Source: Geosiphon pyriformis (taxonomy: Eukaryota; Glomeromycota; Glomeromycetes; Archaeosporales; Geosiphonaceae). Taken from it: 64,000 nt of DNA. The stretch is taken from assembly GCA_016748015.1 (NCBI GenBank), contig JAAOMT010000512.1, positions 202,263 through 266,262 on the forward strand, written 5' to 3'. Below, in pieces: positions 32,962-44,339 of this stretch. Numbering within the stretch: position 1 is the first letter of the stretch; each line of letters starts with the position of its first letter. A program made the position numbers and the translations under genes. The notes under the pieces are model-generated. The model made no database searches and had not been told where the DNA came from. It worked only from the letters and a program-made list of their open reading frames with translations.

Positions 32962-34926
32962 TGAAAAGGATGCTGTGAACATGCACTACTGGCCAGAACC
33001 AAACCATCAAAATGAGCAGACAGACTCAGCACTGAAGCAGCAAGGCTCTCCAACATATTTTCTAATTTGATGACATGGGGGGATGCAGGCAAGTCCTTGA
33101 TGATAACAGAAACAGTAGCAGTCTCATCACTGATGGACTCATCTGAACCCACATCTATCACTATATTCTCCCCTCAATTCTGTGATGAGGAGGAGAGTCA
33201 CTGGCAGCTGACATCCAGGGCTAGGCTGGGGAACTGCTGGCACGAGTGACTCCAACCTCTTAGTCAACTCACCAATTTGTTCTGTGAGGCTGATAAGACT
33301 GCTTTTAATATTCACCAAACGTTTTTCCAAATCACTTGCAACAGGAGGGAGAGGTTTACCAACTTTGTTGGAACCAAGAAGCAAACCAGCACCATGCAAA
33401 TTGCACACCAGAGGAGCACCAACCACTGACGCCCAAGTTTTGCCACCGAAAGAGACTGGACGAGTGACAGATGCCTGCTTCTTCTTATAAATACTGGCCA
33501 AACAAACACGATCCAAATCAGTCACCACCTTTTTCTCATGACCACCAAAATTCTCACCCACTGAACACTCTCCACTGGTATGACTATACTGTTTGTATGC
33601 AGCGCAGCGAGCCAGAGAAAGACCAGTCCAGTGCAAGCTCACCCCCTTAAAAACTGGAACTGAACCAAAGCAGCCAATTTGGAAGTCTCATTCTCAAAAC
33701 AAATAATAGTGCATCTGTCACACACATATGAGCCAGGATTATGGCCAATGAAACATGTTTTCCCACCATAAGACTCTAACAAGTCTGCCAAATCATGAGC
33801 AGTTATACCAATCAGAAGAGTGTAGAGCAAAGCCTGATGATGGTCTTTTGACACCCACGTCTGTTTGTCACCAACAGCCAAAGCTACTTGCACAGAATCT
33901 TTTCCCACAAGAACAGACTATTTAGAAGCAACCAAACAGGCAACCTCAGCCAACTCAAATTCAATGATGGCTTTTTGCCACAAACCAATCAACTGTATTC
34001 TGATGGAAACAATCACACCAAACTTAGAAAACACTGTCTCAATTGCTGATTTTGGAAGATCAACAGGAATTTTTTTAATTATCACTACCCAATCCAAACA
34101 GATGTTTACTCTTCTTAGATCATCATTAACCAAAATATTTTTACTGATTGCCAATTCCTTCGCCTTATTCAGGTTCATCTCAGAAGTAAAGGAGGATCTG
34201 ATAATCCCAGGAAATTTTAAGGGAGTAGAGGCTCTCCTAAAACCATTCACTTAATAAAAATTTTTTTTCACACAAATCAACTTATCACTAACAGTTTTCC
34301 CAGAAACAGCAGAAAGTTTAATATTCAATGCAAAAAATTTCACCGAAATAAAACTCTGAATCTCCCAATCATGTGACATAACTGGCAGCAACTAAATAGA
34401 TCCATTGAATGTGAAAAAGAAGCTCCAAAACGTTGTCAGCACCACCCATATCAATGAAAGAAGACTGTTTAGATGGGTGTTCAAATATGTACATTCTCAT
34501 TCTCAAATTCTTTGGCATAGTATTATTCATTAGTTCGTCATCCCTGGAAGTGTCAGAATTGACATAGCTTGTTTCTTCCACAATTGTGTTCTTTATGTTC
34601 TCGATGTTGGAAGTCTCGCCAACACTCAATTCCTCGCTGTTCATTTCGCTACCCCAAGATTTCTTTTGGTCATCAATGCCACCATGTAGCATGTTCATGG
34701 CCAGAGGGCCAGCTGACAAATCCACAACAACATCAGAATCATCAAATTTTTTTGCTTTTTTGTAAGATAGACCATGAGCATAAACACTCTCAATGCACGC
34801 CTTCTTTTTAGTGCCAAACCAGATCCCCACACCAGCTGATCCAGATGCCAACCCACCAGCAGAAGAGCCTACTGGATCTATTGTCATAAACAGGGGTGTG
34901 TGTAAAGAAATAACTGAAGGGAACAA
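32958..34926 (-). pseudogene. LINE3 ORF1 (RRM-like plus damaged CCHC)
   Basis: MFPSVISLHTPLFMT opens the frame at 34926, then KKKACIESVYAHGLSYKK and an acidic region. RRM-like segment: VVIIKKIPVDLPKSAIE, FSKFGVIVSIRIQLIGLWQK (34110-33975). Then VLVGKDSVQVALAV, and a knuckle CAAYKQYSHTSGEC (about 33600) whose second Cys is Tyr (TAC for TGC). Stops: TAG about 34394 (Gln), TAA about 34251 (Gln), TAG 33918-33920 (the Trp of KWSVL), TGA about 33176, plus a frameshift near 33640. It ends CAA-TAA overlapping the ORF2 start. Confidence 0.75.
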
Positions 34927-35025
34927 AAGAGAATATAAGAAAAAGAAGATATTTTTTTGACTACTCTATGCTCTCATTATGGTCAGAGAATCAATGAAAG
35001 AAAGAGTTTTTTCAATATTGTTTTT

Positions 35026-35398
35026 TAGTAAGTTTATTTTTAATTCTAAAAATTTAAATAGTATTATTAAGAGAATTTGTAAGCTAAATTTATTTTCAGT
35101 TCTTTTTGTTTAATATAATGTTGTTTTAACTAATTTGAGTAACTAATTATGTATAAAAAGCATATAACTTATATTTAATTTATATTACTTAATTTAATAT
35201 ATTGTATTAGATTGTAATTACGCTTTATTTATTAAATAATAATATATTATTAAAAAACTAATATTAAAAACATAAATAAAAAATATTAAAATAATTTTAA
35301 AATAAAGATATTTAAAACAAATTTGAATAAAAATATAATAAAATTTTTTTTTACTTTAATAATAATTTATTAGTTATAAAAAAAGTTATTTTAAAAAA
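35026..35398. other. AT-rich spacer between LINE3 and LINE-D
   Basis: AT-rich, with A- and T-runs and no supportable ORF or element end. It separates the divergent 5' ends of LINE3 (minus) and LINE-D (plus), so any promoter activity of the two would face outward from here. Confidence 0.5.
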
Positions 35399-35699
35399 AA
35401 ACTTTTTTTCTCTTATTTGTTCCAAATTCCCAAAAAAGAGTCAAAAAAGTTTTTGGAAAAAGTTTTTTTTCACCATTTAGTATGATAAAACCAAACTATT
35501 TTTTGATTTTAAGACCACTGTTGGTCCTAGTATTGTCATCATAAAGAAGGTTGTTAAAAATTCTGACTTTGGTGGGGGTTTTAAACTTGTCTTGTTAAGG
35601 AAAAAGAGGAAAAATAGTGCTTTAGAGGAGAGTATTAGAAACAAAAAAAAGTCTACTATGGAGCCAAATGGTTGTTCATAAGGTTCTAAGACTGGTGAC

Positions 35700-38309
35700 A
35701 CTACTGAGTTTGATAACATTGATATGGAAGAAAAGTGTCTGGTTGAGAAAACTAGCTTTGACTATGATGAGGGTGGTGTTTTTATTGAGGAGGATCCTAA
35801 TCAGATGCTTAAAAGACCAAGTACTAAAACTAAGAAAGCATTGGGCAAACTGCTAAGGAAAATAGATTTCTCAGGTCATAATGATATAGATGATGTTCTC
35901 TTAGATGGCCTTTTAGAACTTTCTTCTTCTTTAAAGAATTTGGTTAATGTTTCTATTAAGAAATTGTTTGTATTAAATATTGAGTTGAATAAGATGGTTG
36001 GCAAAACATCTTTGGATAAATGTGCCATAGTTAGGAAGTTATTTTCAAGAATCAATGGTTTTAAGGAAGTGTCTACTCCCTCAAAATTCTTAGGGATTAT
36101 CAGAGCAACATTTATCTTCAAATTGAGTCTAATAAAAGCCATCAAAAAGACTACTGGTGTGAGAATTATGGTAAACATCAATCTTAAAAAATCTACTGGG
36201 CATTCAGATCAGGCTGTGGTGTTGAAAAAAATTTCAATTGGAACTTCTGTCAAGACTATGCATACTGCTGTGTTCAAGTTTAAAGTAATTAAATCAATTA
36301 AGATGCAATTGTTGTGGCTATGGCAAAAAGCAATTGTTAAATTTGAAGAGCAACATCAGACTAATCTTTTGGCTGCTAAGTGGTCTATCTTTATTAAAAA
36401 GGATGCTATTTGTGTGGTTAAGGCAGATCTTGATAAACAGATGTGGGATTTGAGAGATTATTATAGGGTGTTGTTCTATACACTGTTTGTAAGAACCAAT
36501 ACTCACAACATCTGGAATTTCATTGGCTCTGTGGATGGAAAAATGTGTATCATAAATTGCTATCCGATAATATATGTCAGAACCAAATGTGCCATTGTTT
36601 GTTTCACTTCCATTGAGTCATTAAAAACTGTTATAAAAACTACATCTGTGCTGAGAGATGTCAATCTGCACTGGTTTTATCTGGGTGTTACCAAGTGTGC
36701 TAAGTATAAAAAAGTGGGTCATACTTTATTGAACTGCAGTTTGGATGAAAAAATTTCTTCTAGCCAGTTATCTCATAGAGTTTTATCAGAAGAGAATAAA
36801 AGCAGACTAACATCTATCTATGCCAAATGTTCAGCTCTGATTGCTCATCCTGTATTATTTGATAGTGTTTTTTGGGCCAATATTGTTGGTGAGTCATCCT
36901 TCCCTTCTCTTTTCTTCACGAAATAACTTAGTCGGTTATGGTTCTTTTTTGGAAAAAAAACCTATTTCACCAGTATCTTTGGAATTAGATAATAGGTTTG
37001 CTGCTGTTACCAGAGGTTTTTGGTCTTTTTTTTTGAATGTTGTAAATGTTTGTTGGTTGCAAATTCACGTTTTCTAGAAGTAGTTGAACCTTCAATAACT
37101 GAATTTATCTTCAAATTATCTCCTATAATTTGAATTGCTAGGCTTATAAGTGAAATGGCCAATTCCTTGCCAGTTACTTTATGTAGTTACATTGTAGTAA
37201 ACATTAACTCTTTCCCAGGAATTGCTTATCTGGAAGCTTACTAAAAATGTGTAGTTACTTTGCTGTGAAAGTCAACTCTTCTACAGGAATCTTGTCTGTA
37301 GGCTATCCTAATAATTGTAATAAGAAAAGAAAAGAAAAATAAAAGAAATGTAAAAGAAATAGAATTTTATCAAGGGAAACGTTTTCTATCCAGGCCTGGA
37401 GTTACTAACAGTTTATTGAAATTGGTAGCTAATCAATTTCAAAATGTTAGTTTGTGTTGAGGGAATTTCAAGTGTAATAATTTAAGAATTTGGTTTTCAA
37501 ATATTTAATTTTTATTTGATTTTGTAAAAAGCTGATTTGTTTTAATTAAGATATTTAAAGTAAGATATTATGGTAAGGTACTATGAGAAGATACATTTCC
37601 TTAAAGAGAAAAGCTTTTCTTTTATACAACTTGTTGTAATACTAGTCTTTGAACTTGCACTTTTCTCTTTGCTACAATTTGGGTGAACTAAAGATATATT
37701 TTGGCGAATTTACAAGTTATTTCACTGAACTATTGATTATTTCGGCAAATTTTTATTAATTTTGACAAATTTTGATTATGTTAAAAGGTTCAGGGTATTG
37801 TGTAATTTGATCATCTTAATTTTTAGAGTACAAATCAGATTATTGATTGAGTAATGATATTTGATAATTTGATTAAATAATAAGTGATAATCGAATTAAT
37901 AATAATGTATGCTAATTAATAATAGGAATTATAAGGGTAATTTCATGCTAATTAATAGCTAAAATTCTATTGGTAATACTATTCTTGAACATAGTCTTGT
38001 CAGCTTCACAGAACATGTTGAGAAGTTGGCTAAGAAGTTGAATACATCTGAGTCAATAGTTTTCCAGTCTAGCCCTGGATATCAGCTATTGGTGACCCCT
38101 TCATCACAGAATTTAAGAGCGGATATAGTAATAAGTGAGGGTTAAGGTGTGGCCACTAGTAATGAAACTATTGTGGAAGCAGTGGTTTTTAATCTTTCAG
38201 TTATCTCAAAAATGGAAAAAACTTTGAGCAATTTATCAATCATAGTTATGGGTCTTTTGGCCAAAATAGACAATACTAATATGGTTCTTGTCATTCATTC
38301 TTTTCAATA
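35700..38309 (+). pseudogene. LINE-D ORF1, interrupted by a solo LTR
   Basis: A 400-codon open frame (35724-36926) includes CAIVRKLFSRINGF, the RRM-like VVLKKISIGTSVKTMHTAVF and LQLLWLWQK-type QLLWLWQKAIVKFE, and KWSIFIKKDAI. The knuckle reads CAKYKKVGHTLLNC, its second Cys being Tyr, then IYAKCSALIAHPVLF. A frame change near 36926 leads to SLELDNRFAA, where the solo LTR (37005-37978) enters. Downstream the frame continues LEHSLVSFTEHVEKLAKK, matching LINE3 (SSLISLTEQIGELTKR). It ends CAA-TAA at 38305-38310, overlapping the ORF2 start. Confidence 0.75.
37005..37978 (-). mobile_element. Solo LTR, Gypsy-A/B family
   Basis: 974 bp, TGTTACC at the left end and GGTAATA (degraded GGTAACA) at the right, collinear with the Gypsy-A LTRs in the same orientation. 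There is no internal sequence. The flanks CTGC (37001-37004) and CTAT (37979-37982) are likely a decayed 4-bp duplication: removing LTR plus CTAT restores LINE-D ORF1 as NRFAALEHSLVSF. Such solo LTRs form by recombination between the two LTRs of an element. Confidence 0.85.
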
Positions 38310-40888
38310 ATAGATCTAGCTTAGAAAATTGCCACATGCAATATCAGAGGTATGAACAATTCTGCAAAACAAGAGGACATTGTGCATTGGCATATAAAGT
38401 CTAGCAACATAATTTCTATTCTTACTAAAACTAAGTTGAGGTTGAATATTGGGCCATGGGTTAAGAACAAGTTTAAGGGAGTTAGAATTTTTGTTTCTGG
38501 TCTGGTAGAGGGATTTTTTGGTATAGATATAACTATTGTAATGAATAATTTACTGGCTTAATATGTTTTAAAGATTGAAAAAATTCTTGGCTGGATTGTT
38601 TCTGTTCATTTGTTGTTTAAAAATAAGCTTTCAATAATGTTTCTGGGCTTGTATGCTGGTGTTTTGGCCAAAACAAGATTTGTTTAAGCTTTTACCATCA
38701 ACTTACTTATTTCCAAGACTATAAATATGAGTTTGTTCATGGTTCTTGATGATGACTTCAATGAAGATAGGGCTAAGAAGTGTGCTAGTTTCAAGAAATG
38801 TTCAGATCTAAGTTTAGTTAATACATTAAGTGGATTTTTTTTGAGTAAGTTTAGTACTTGGAGCAATTTTTGAGGAGTGTTACCAGTAGAATTTTAGTTA
38901 TTAATTAGCATGAAATTATTCTTATAATTCCTATCAGTAATTAACATATTAATATCAATCCAAATTATCACTTATTATTTAATCAATTTATCACATATCA
39001 CGATTCAATTAATAATTTAATTAGTACAACAAAAAGTAAGATGATCAAATTACACAATACTCTGAACTTTGTAACATTCTAAAATTCGCCGAAATTTACA
39101 GAAATTCACCGAAATTTATATGAAATTCGCCGAAATTATGAATAGTTCATCCAAATTAATCAATAGTTCAGCGAAATAACTTGTAGTTCATTAAAATGTA
39201 TCTTTAGTTTGCCGAAATTTGAGCAAAGAGAAAAAGTGCAAATTTATAGACTAGTACTATAACAAGTTGTATAAAAGAAGAGCTTTTTTCTTTAAAAAAA
39301 TGTATCTTACTTTAGATTTATTACTTAGGACCATTTCTACACACAAAAAAGAAATAAATATCAAATAAATCAAAAAAAAACCAAATTCTTTAATCATTGC
39401 ACTTGGAAAATCTCCAAAACCCAATTAACATCTTGAAATTGATTAGCTACCAATTTCAGTAAACTGTTAGTGACTCTAGGTCTGAATAGAAAACGTTTCC
39501 CTTGATAAAATCCTATTTCTTTTACATTTCTTTTATTTTTCTTTTCTTTTCTTATTACAATTATTAGGGTAGTCTACAAATGAGATTCCTATAGAAGAGT
39601 TGACTTTCACAGCAAAGTAACTACACATTTTTAGTAAGCTTCTAGATGAGCAATTCCTGGGAAAAAGTTGACATTTACTACAATGTAACTACATAAAGTA
39701 ACTGGCAAGGAATTGGCCATTCCACTTATAAGCCCAGCAGTTCAAATTATAGGAGATAATTTGAAGATAAATTCAGTTATTGGAGGTTCAACTACTTCTA
39801 AAAAACGTGAATTTGCAACCAACAGACAGTTACAACATTCAAAAAAAGAGACCAAAAACCTCCAGTAACAGAGGCTAAGAAAGTTATTGACTATATCTTT
39901 GTAAATAAGAATCTAGTTTCAGTTGTTGTTGGATGCAATGTCATCTCAGTGTTTGATTTTTTTAATACTGATCATAATATGATTGGAATCTCAGTAGGAT
40001 TAGAGGGTTTGGTAGATGTTTATTTGAACAGTTCTTGTAAACAGGCTAATAAAGACCAATGGAAGTTTAAGATCAAAAATGCAAATACAGCCAAGTGGAT
40101 GCATTTCAAGGAGTTTTCTTTGGCTAAGTTGGCTATGTTATTGGACTTTTTTTTGGTTGCAAAAGAGAAAGTGAATCTGGATAGAATGTGAGAGGTATTG
40201 AAAAGTACAATGTGTGATTTGGCTAATGAAATATTTTCCAAACATTGGTTCTGTGAATTTGAATGTCTAAAAAGCAAACAGTCTTCAAAGTTTTTCAAAT
40301 TGGAAGCTTTGATTGCTAAGATAATAAGATGTTTGAGTTTTGGTTGTGTGTCAAAATTTGACTGTCTTGTTCAGGTCTGGTCAACTCTTGATAATGCTGA
40401 GGTGTCTAAGTTTTTTGTTATGTTTTGGAGTGGTTTGAAGATGAATAAGTTGTGCAAGCATTTGTTAACAGTTAAAAAAGATTACCAGAAGTCCAAATAC
40501 TATGAGGCTGAGTTTGTCAAAAATGAACACATTAAAAATGTAATTGATAAGCATATAGAGAGTTTCAGTTCAAATAAGGGCAGAATGATTAAAAGTGTCC
40601 TGGAGGAACTATTTTGCAAAGTTGTTTTGAATCATCTGGTGATTAAGAATGAGTTGATTTTGGAATCTGAGAAAATAAGATCCCAAATTAATGAGATTAT
40701 GGTGGATTGGACTCACAAAAAAAAGGTTTTTTCCATTCTGCCTAGTTTGTGGGCATGTCAATATGCTTCACTAAAGCACATAGATAATACTGCTTTCTTG
40801 GGAGTAATAAATAACATTAGTTTGGGTAAATTGTCTTTAGTGGTCAATAAGTTGCCTGACAGCAAGACCACTGGTCTTTCTGGCATAC
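38307..40888 (+). pseudogene. LINE-D ORF2, endonuclease and linker, interrupted by a solo LTR
   Basis: Starts at ATA (38307-38309): KIATCNIRGMNNSAKQEDIV, TKLRLNIGPWVKNKFKGVRI. Later come DDDFNEDR (GDFN-like, about 38750) and TWSNF-stop-G at the solo LTR (38878-39870). Beyond it, KKVIDYIFVNKNL, FNTDHNMIGISVGL (about 39965) and ANKDQWKFKIKNA. TAG 38322-38324 and TGA 40189-40191 replace Trp. The 40198-40888 part is the linker before the RT, with KGRMIKSVLEELFCKVVL and KLSLVVNKLPDSKTTGLSGI, where Gypsy-C cuts it. Confidence 0.75.
38878..39870 (+). mobile_element. Solo LTR, Gypsy-A/B family, opposite orientation
   Basis: 993 bp, TGTTACC to AGTAACA, the reverse complement of the LTR orientation in Gypsy-A. 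It contains the CCGAAATT-type repeat array (39080-39215). The flanks GGAG and GAGG are an imperfect 4-bp duplication, but deleting the LTR plus 4 bp joins TWSNF-stop-G to AKKVIDYI in frame, as in LINE1 (TWSNSRGIEKTIDYI). Confidence 0.85.
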
Positions 40889-41150
40889 TGTTACGGGTTG
40901 GAGTAACAAACTAACGGATAGCAAGGGAGAACAGTATTGTATGGTGATGGAAATAAACAAAGAAAGAATTACAATAAGGGAGCGAATTGAATAAGTAGGA
41001 ATTCAATGTGCATGATCAGTCTCATAAAAATCACAGTCGCTAATTTTTTCTTAAATCTGAAAGTAGAAGAATAGTCTGTGATTGTCAACAAGATAACACC
41101 ACTGCTATTATTCTATGCCTCAACTTGGCAATTTTTAGAATCAATAACAG
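40889..41150 (-). repeat. Gypsy-C 3' LTR, distal part
   Basis: Matches 57542 onward of the 5' LTR (GGGTTGGAGTAACAAACTAA). It stops at ACAG (41147-41150), the target site of Gypsy-B, and resumes at 50748/50752. Confidence 0.85.
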
Positions 41151-42130
41151 TGTTACTGGAGGTTTTTGGTCTCTTTTCTGTAATGTTGTTGATACTTATT
41201 TGCTGTGAATTCACGTTTTCTGGATGTGGTTGAACCTCCAATAACTGAATTTATCTTCAAATTATCTCCTATAATTTGAACTGCTGGACTTATAAGTGGA
41301 ATGGCCAATTCTTTGTCAGTTACTTTATGTAGTTATGTTGTAGTAAACGTCAACTCTTTCTCAGGAATTGCTCATCTAAAAGCTCACTAAAAATGTGTAG
41401 TTACTTTGCTGTAAAAGTCAACTCTTCTACAGAAATCTCGTCTGTAGACTATCCTAATGATTGTAATAAAAAAAGAAAAAAAAAATAAAAGAAATGTAAA
41501 AGAAATAGAATTTTGTCAAGAGAAATGTTTTCTATCCAGACCTGGAGTCACTAACAGTTTACTGAAATTGGTAGCTAATCAATTTCGAAATGTTAGTTGG
41601 GTTTTGGGAATTTTCCAAGTGCAATAATTAAAGAACTTGGTTTTTTTAAATTATTTGATATTTATTTCTTTTTGTGTATATAGGAATGGTTCTAAGTGAT
41701 AAATCTAAAATAAGATACATTTTCTCGAAGAGAGAAGCTTTTCTTTTATACAACTTGTTGTAACATTATTCTATAAACTTGAACTTTGCTATTTTCTACA
41801 ATTTCATTGAACTAAAGATACATTTCGGTGAACTACAAGTTATTTCGGTGAACTATTAGATATTTTGATGAACTATCAATTATTTTGGCAAATTTCTACA
41901 AATTTCAGCGAACTTCTGAATGTTACATAGTTCGGGGTATTGCATGATTGATCATCACAATTAGGTTACATTTGTGTTGTGTACAATTTGGGTTATTAAT
42001 TAAATGATAATTTTGGATATTTTTGCTAATGTAATAAGTAATCATTTGAAATGATAATATATGCTAATTAATGATAGGAATTATAAGATAATTTCATGCT
42101 AAATAATATCTCTAATTTCATCTGGTAACA
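41151..42130 (-). repeat. Gypsy-B 3' LTR
   Basis: 980 bp, TGTTACTGGAGG to TCTGGTAACA. The purine tract GAGGAGGAGG lies just beyond it on the minus strand (about 42134-42143). It contains the ATTTCGGCGAAC-like repeats at about 41800-41920. Confidence 0.9.
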
Positions 42131-42827
42131 TAACCTCCTCCTCAAGACTGAGCTCCATCGAAGTCCAAGTACTGTCTGTTATTTCCAGATAATAATTCAA
42201 AATTATTGAAGAAATTTGGTCTGAAAATTGTTGAAATTTCAGTTCTGTGAGCTTTCCAATATATTGAATCTTCAAAAGTTGAAAAATTGGGTTTTGCAGT
42301 ATATTTTCACAGGTGTGGAATAGGTCATAAAGTTTAAGAGCAGCTCTGAGCTTGTAGCGACTGTTTGTTGGTCCAGCTGTTGTTTTGAATTCATTGTGGA
42401 GTTGTTTTTGAATAGCTTCTTTTGTGAGGTTTGCTGTTGTAAGTTCCAGTTTCTGTTTATAGAGTGTTTTTCCAATGTGGAAATATCTATAGATTAGAGG
42501 ATATTCAGTGTTTTCTTCATTGAGACACAATTGAAGTCTTTGTTGATTTGTAGTATTTGGTAGAATACTAATTGGAGTGAGCATTAGATTTTCTCTTAAA
42601 GCAAGCTTTAAAAGTTCTGGCAGGTGAATTTTAGTGTAACTTCTTGTTTTCTTCTTATATGGTTGATATTTTTGTGAATTTGGGGCTACATTTGTAACTA
42701 CTTCTGTTTGGGTATAATTAATGTGGTTTCCAGTAACAGTAATAGATAATTCGGGTATTGTTTTTAAAGCTAACATTAGTTTTTGGGATAATTGTTGAAT
42801 GTTTTGAGGAATAGTCATTATAAGCAA
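42099..42827 (-). CDS. Gypsy-B ORF3, unknown conserved protein downstream of integrase
   Basis: Uninterrupted 242-codon ORF, MLIMTIPQNIQQLSQKLMLA to LPDEIRDII, whose last ~10 codons lie in the 3' LTR. A basic stretch (YKKKTRSY) follows the first 70 residues. Later motifs are YRYFHIGKTLYKQKLELTTA and RAALKLYDLFHTCENIL. No membrane segment, zinc ligands or protease/RT motif is seen. Gypsy-A has the same ORF with two stops. The spacer to integrase is about 160 bp, so it was probably expressed separately or from a spliced RNA. I do not recognise a family. Confidence 0.7.
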   Translation of the reverse strand: MLIMTIPQNIQQLSQKLMLALKTIPELSITVTGNHINYTQTEVVTNVAPNSQKYQPYKKKTRSYTKIHLPELLKLALRENLMLTPISILPNTTNQQRLQLCLNEENTEYPLIYRYFHIGKTLYKQKLELTTANLTKEAIQKQLHNEFKTTAGPTNSRYKLRAALKLYDLFHTCENILQNPIFQLLKIQYIGKLTELKFQQFSDQISSIILNYYLEITDSTWTSMELSLEEEVMLPDEIRDII

Positions 42828-42990
42828 TTGAAAAAACCAAAAAAAAAATTATTTTTGGTGTATGGGTTTTTATGTTATTTTTGTTTTGTTTTTGTGAGAT
42901 TGTTTTCTAAATTATAAGAAAATAACTAGTAAAATTAAATTAAGTGTTCAGATTGAAAGGTTGTTCAATGACAACTATTGGTTCTAAGTT

Positions 42991-44325
42991 TCAGGGAATA
43001 TTTTTGGAACTGACCAAAGGGGAATGTGTACCAATTTGTGGAATTAATGGTTCAAGATTGTTTCTGGAATAATAGTGTTTCAAACAATCTCCATGTGCAA
43101 CTTTTGCTAGGATTTTGTCATCAAGTTTTAGCTTGTATGATCCGTTGCCTAGGACTTCATGGATAAAAAATGGTCCATCCCATTTATTTTCAAATTTTCC
43201 ACTCCATTGTTTTTCAGCTTTAATTCTGTGTAAGAGAACTTTGTTTCCAATTTTAAATTCATTGGTGACTGAAGGCAATTTGTCATCATGCCGTTCTTTT
43301 TGTTGAGCTTGGAAGTGTTCAATATGGGTGGCTGCTATTTGTCGTTTTCCTTCCAATGTGCTAAGCAGAGTGTAGGCTCTTCGCTGAAGTGTTTCTTGGA
43401 AATTGTTTTCATCAATCAGTTGTGCTGAGTATGTTTCTACTATAAAACTAATTGGTAACGTTGCTGTCCTTCCATAAGTTAAATCAAATGGTGTGTGTTT
43501 CATGGTATCTTGTTTTAATGTCCTATATACTAGTAACACTAATGGAATAAAGAGATCCCATTCTTGCTTGAAATCGGTTGAGACTTTGGCTAATGACTCA
43601 CACAATGTTCTGTTAAAACATTCCACAAGTCCGTTTGTTTATGGATGGTAGGGTGAAGACAGAGATCTTTTAACATTGAATCGTTCGCAAATTTCTTGTA
43701 TCAGGTTGTTCACAAAGTGTGTTCCCTAATCGGATAAAAGTTCAATTGGACATCCGTGTCTACAAATGATGTCTTCGTAGATAAAATTTGCTATTGATTT
43801 TGCATCTGCTCATTGAATGGCTCTGGCTTCAGGCCATTTAGTAAGATAGTCTACAGCTACTGCAATATAATGGTTTCCTTGAGTGGTGATAGATAGTGGT
43901 CCGACTAAATTGATACCAACACTGTTAAAAGGCTGTCCAACTTTAATTGGATTTAAAGGTTCTGTAGGGCAAGTTCTTCCTCTTCTTTGACAACTATCAC
44001 AAGATTCGACATATTTGTGAATGTCTTTTCTCATTCGAGGCCAAAAGTAGTATTCTAGTGTTCTTTGGGTGGTGCTATCTTTTTTGAAGTGTGCTGATGA
44101 AGGATCCAAGTACATGTTGTATAAAATGGTCTCTTTTTCCAGTTCTTGTATTAATCTGAGTGGTTTGGTTGGGTTTTTGAAATTTCGATGATAGATAATG
44201 TTGTTGTGTAGAAAATATTGTTTGGCTTGTTGTTGTAACCTATGTTTTACATCTAGGGACCAATCTGTTGGAATTGTTAATGTCTCCAAATATTGTTTAA
44301 GATTGTTGTAGTTTTCGGGGTTCAT
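42991..44325 (-). pseudogene. Gypsy-B integrase with GPY/F module
   Basis: Zinc-binding part MYLDPSSAHFKK and ESCDSCQRRG, then WPEARAIQ followed by TGA (also TGA in Gypsy-A). The core has GINLV (the first catalytic Asp is Asn in this copy), the second Asp region near 43735 and GLVECFNRTL with Glu. CAA is TAA just before it (about 43636). The C-terminus has KWDGPFFIHEVLGNGSYKLK, GPY/F. The Asp-to-Asn change (GAT to AAT) is another G-to-A transition and would abolish catalysis. Confidence 0.8.
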
Positions 44326-44339
44326 TGTTTGTTGTTTTG

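Larger units (their letters stand above)
28137..35025 (-). mobile_element. LINE3: the least damaged LINE copy
   Basis: Runs from about 35025 to the poly(A) tract (T-run 28137-28152), uninterrupted by other elements. AATAAA-like CAATAAAT precedes the tail. The 5' start (…TTGATTCTCTGACCAT…) matches LINE2 (…TCGATCCTCTGATCAT…). ORF1 is 34926-32958 and ORF2 32961-28321, overlapping. ORF2 has an open 740-codon stretch covering late RT through the C-terminus. Remaining breaks are few, mostly Trp or Gln codons turned to stops. I could not define target-site duplications in the AT-rich flanks. Confidence 0.85.

Noticed and set aside
3675-34000. TGA reassigned to Trp in this genome
   Set aside because: TAG and TAA also replace Trp, Gln codons are turned to TAA/TAG as well, TGG is still used at most Trp sites, and CUL4 uses TGG. 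Mutation explains all of it.
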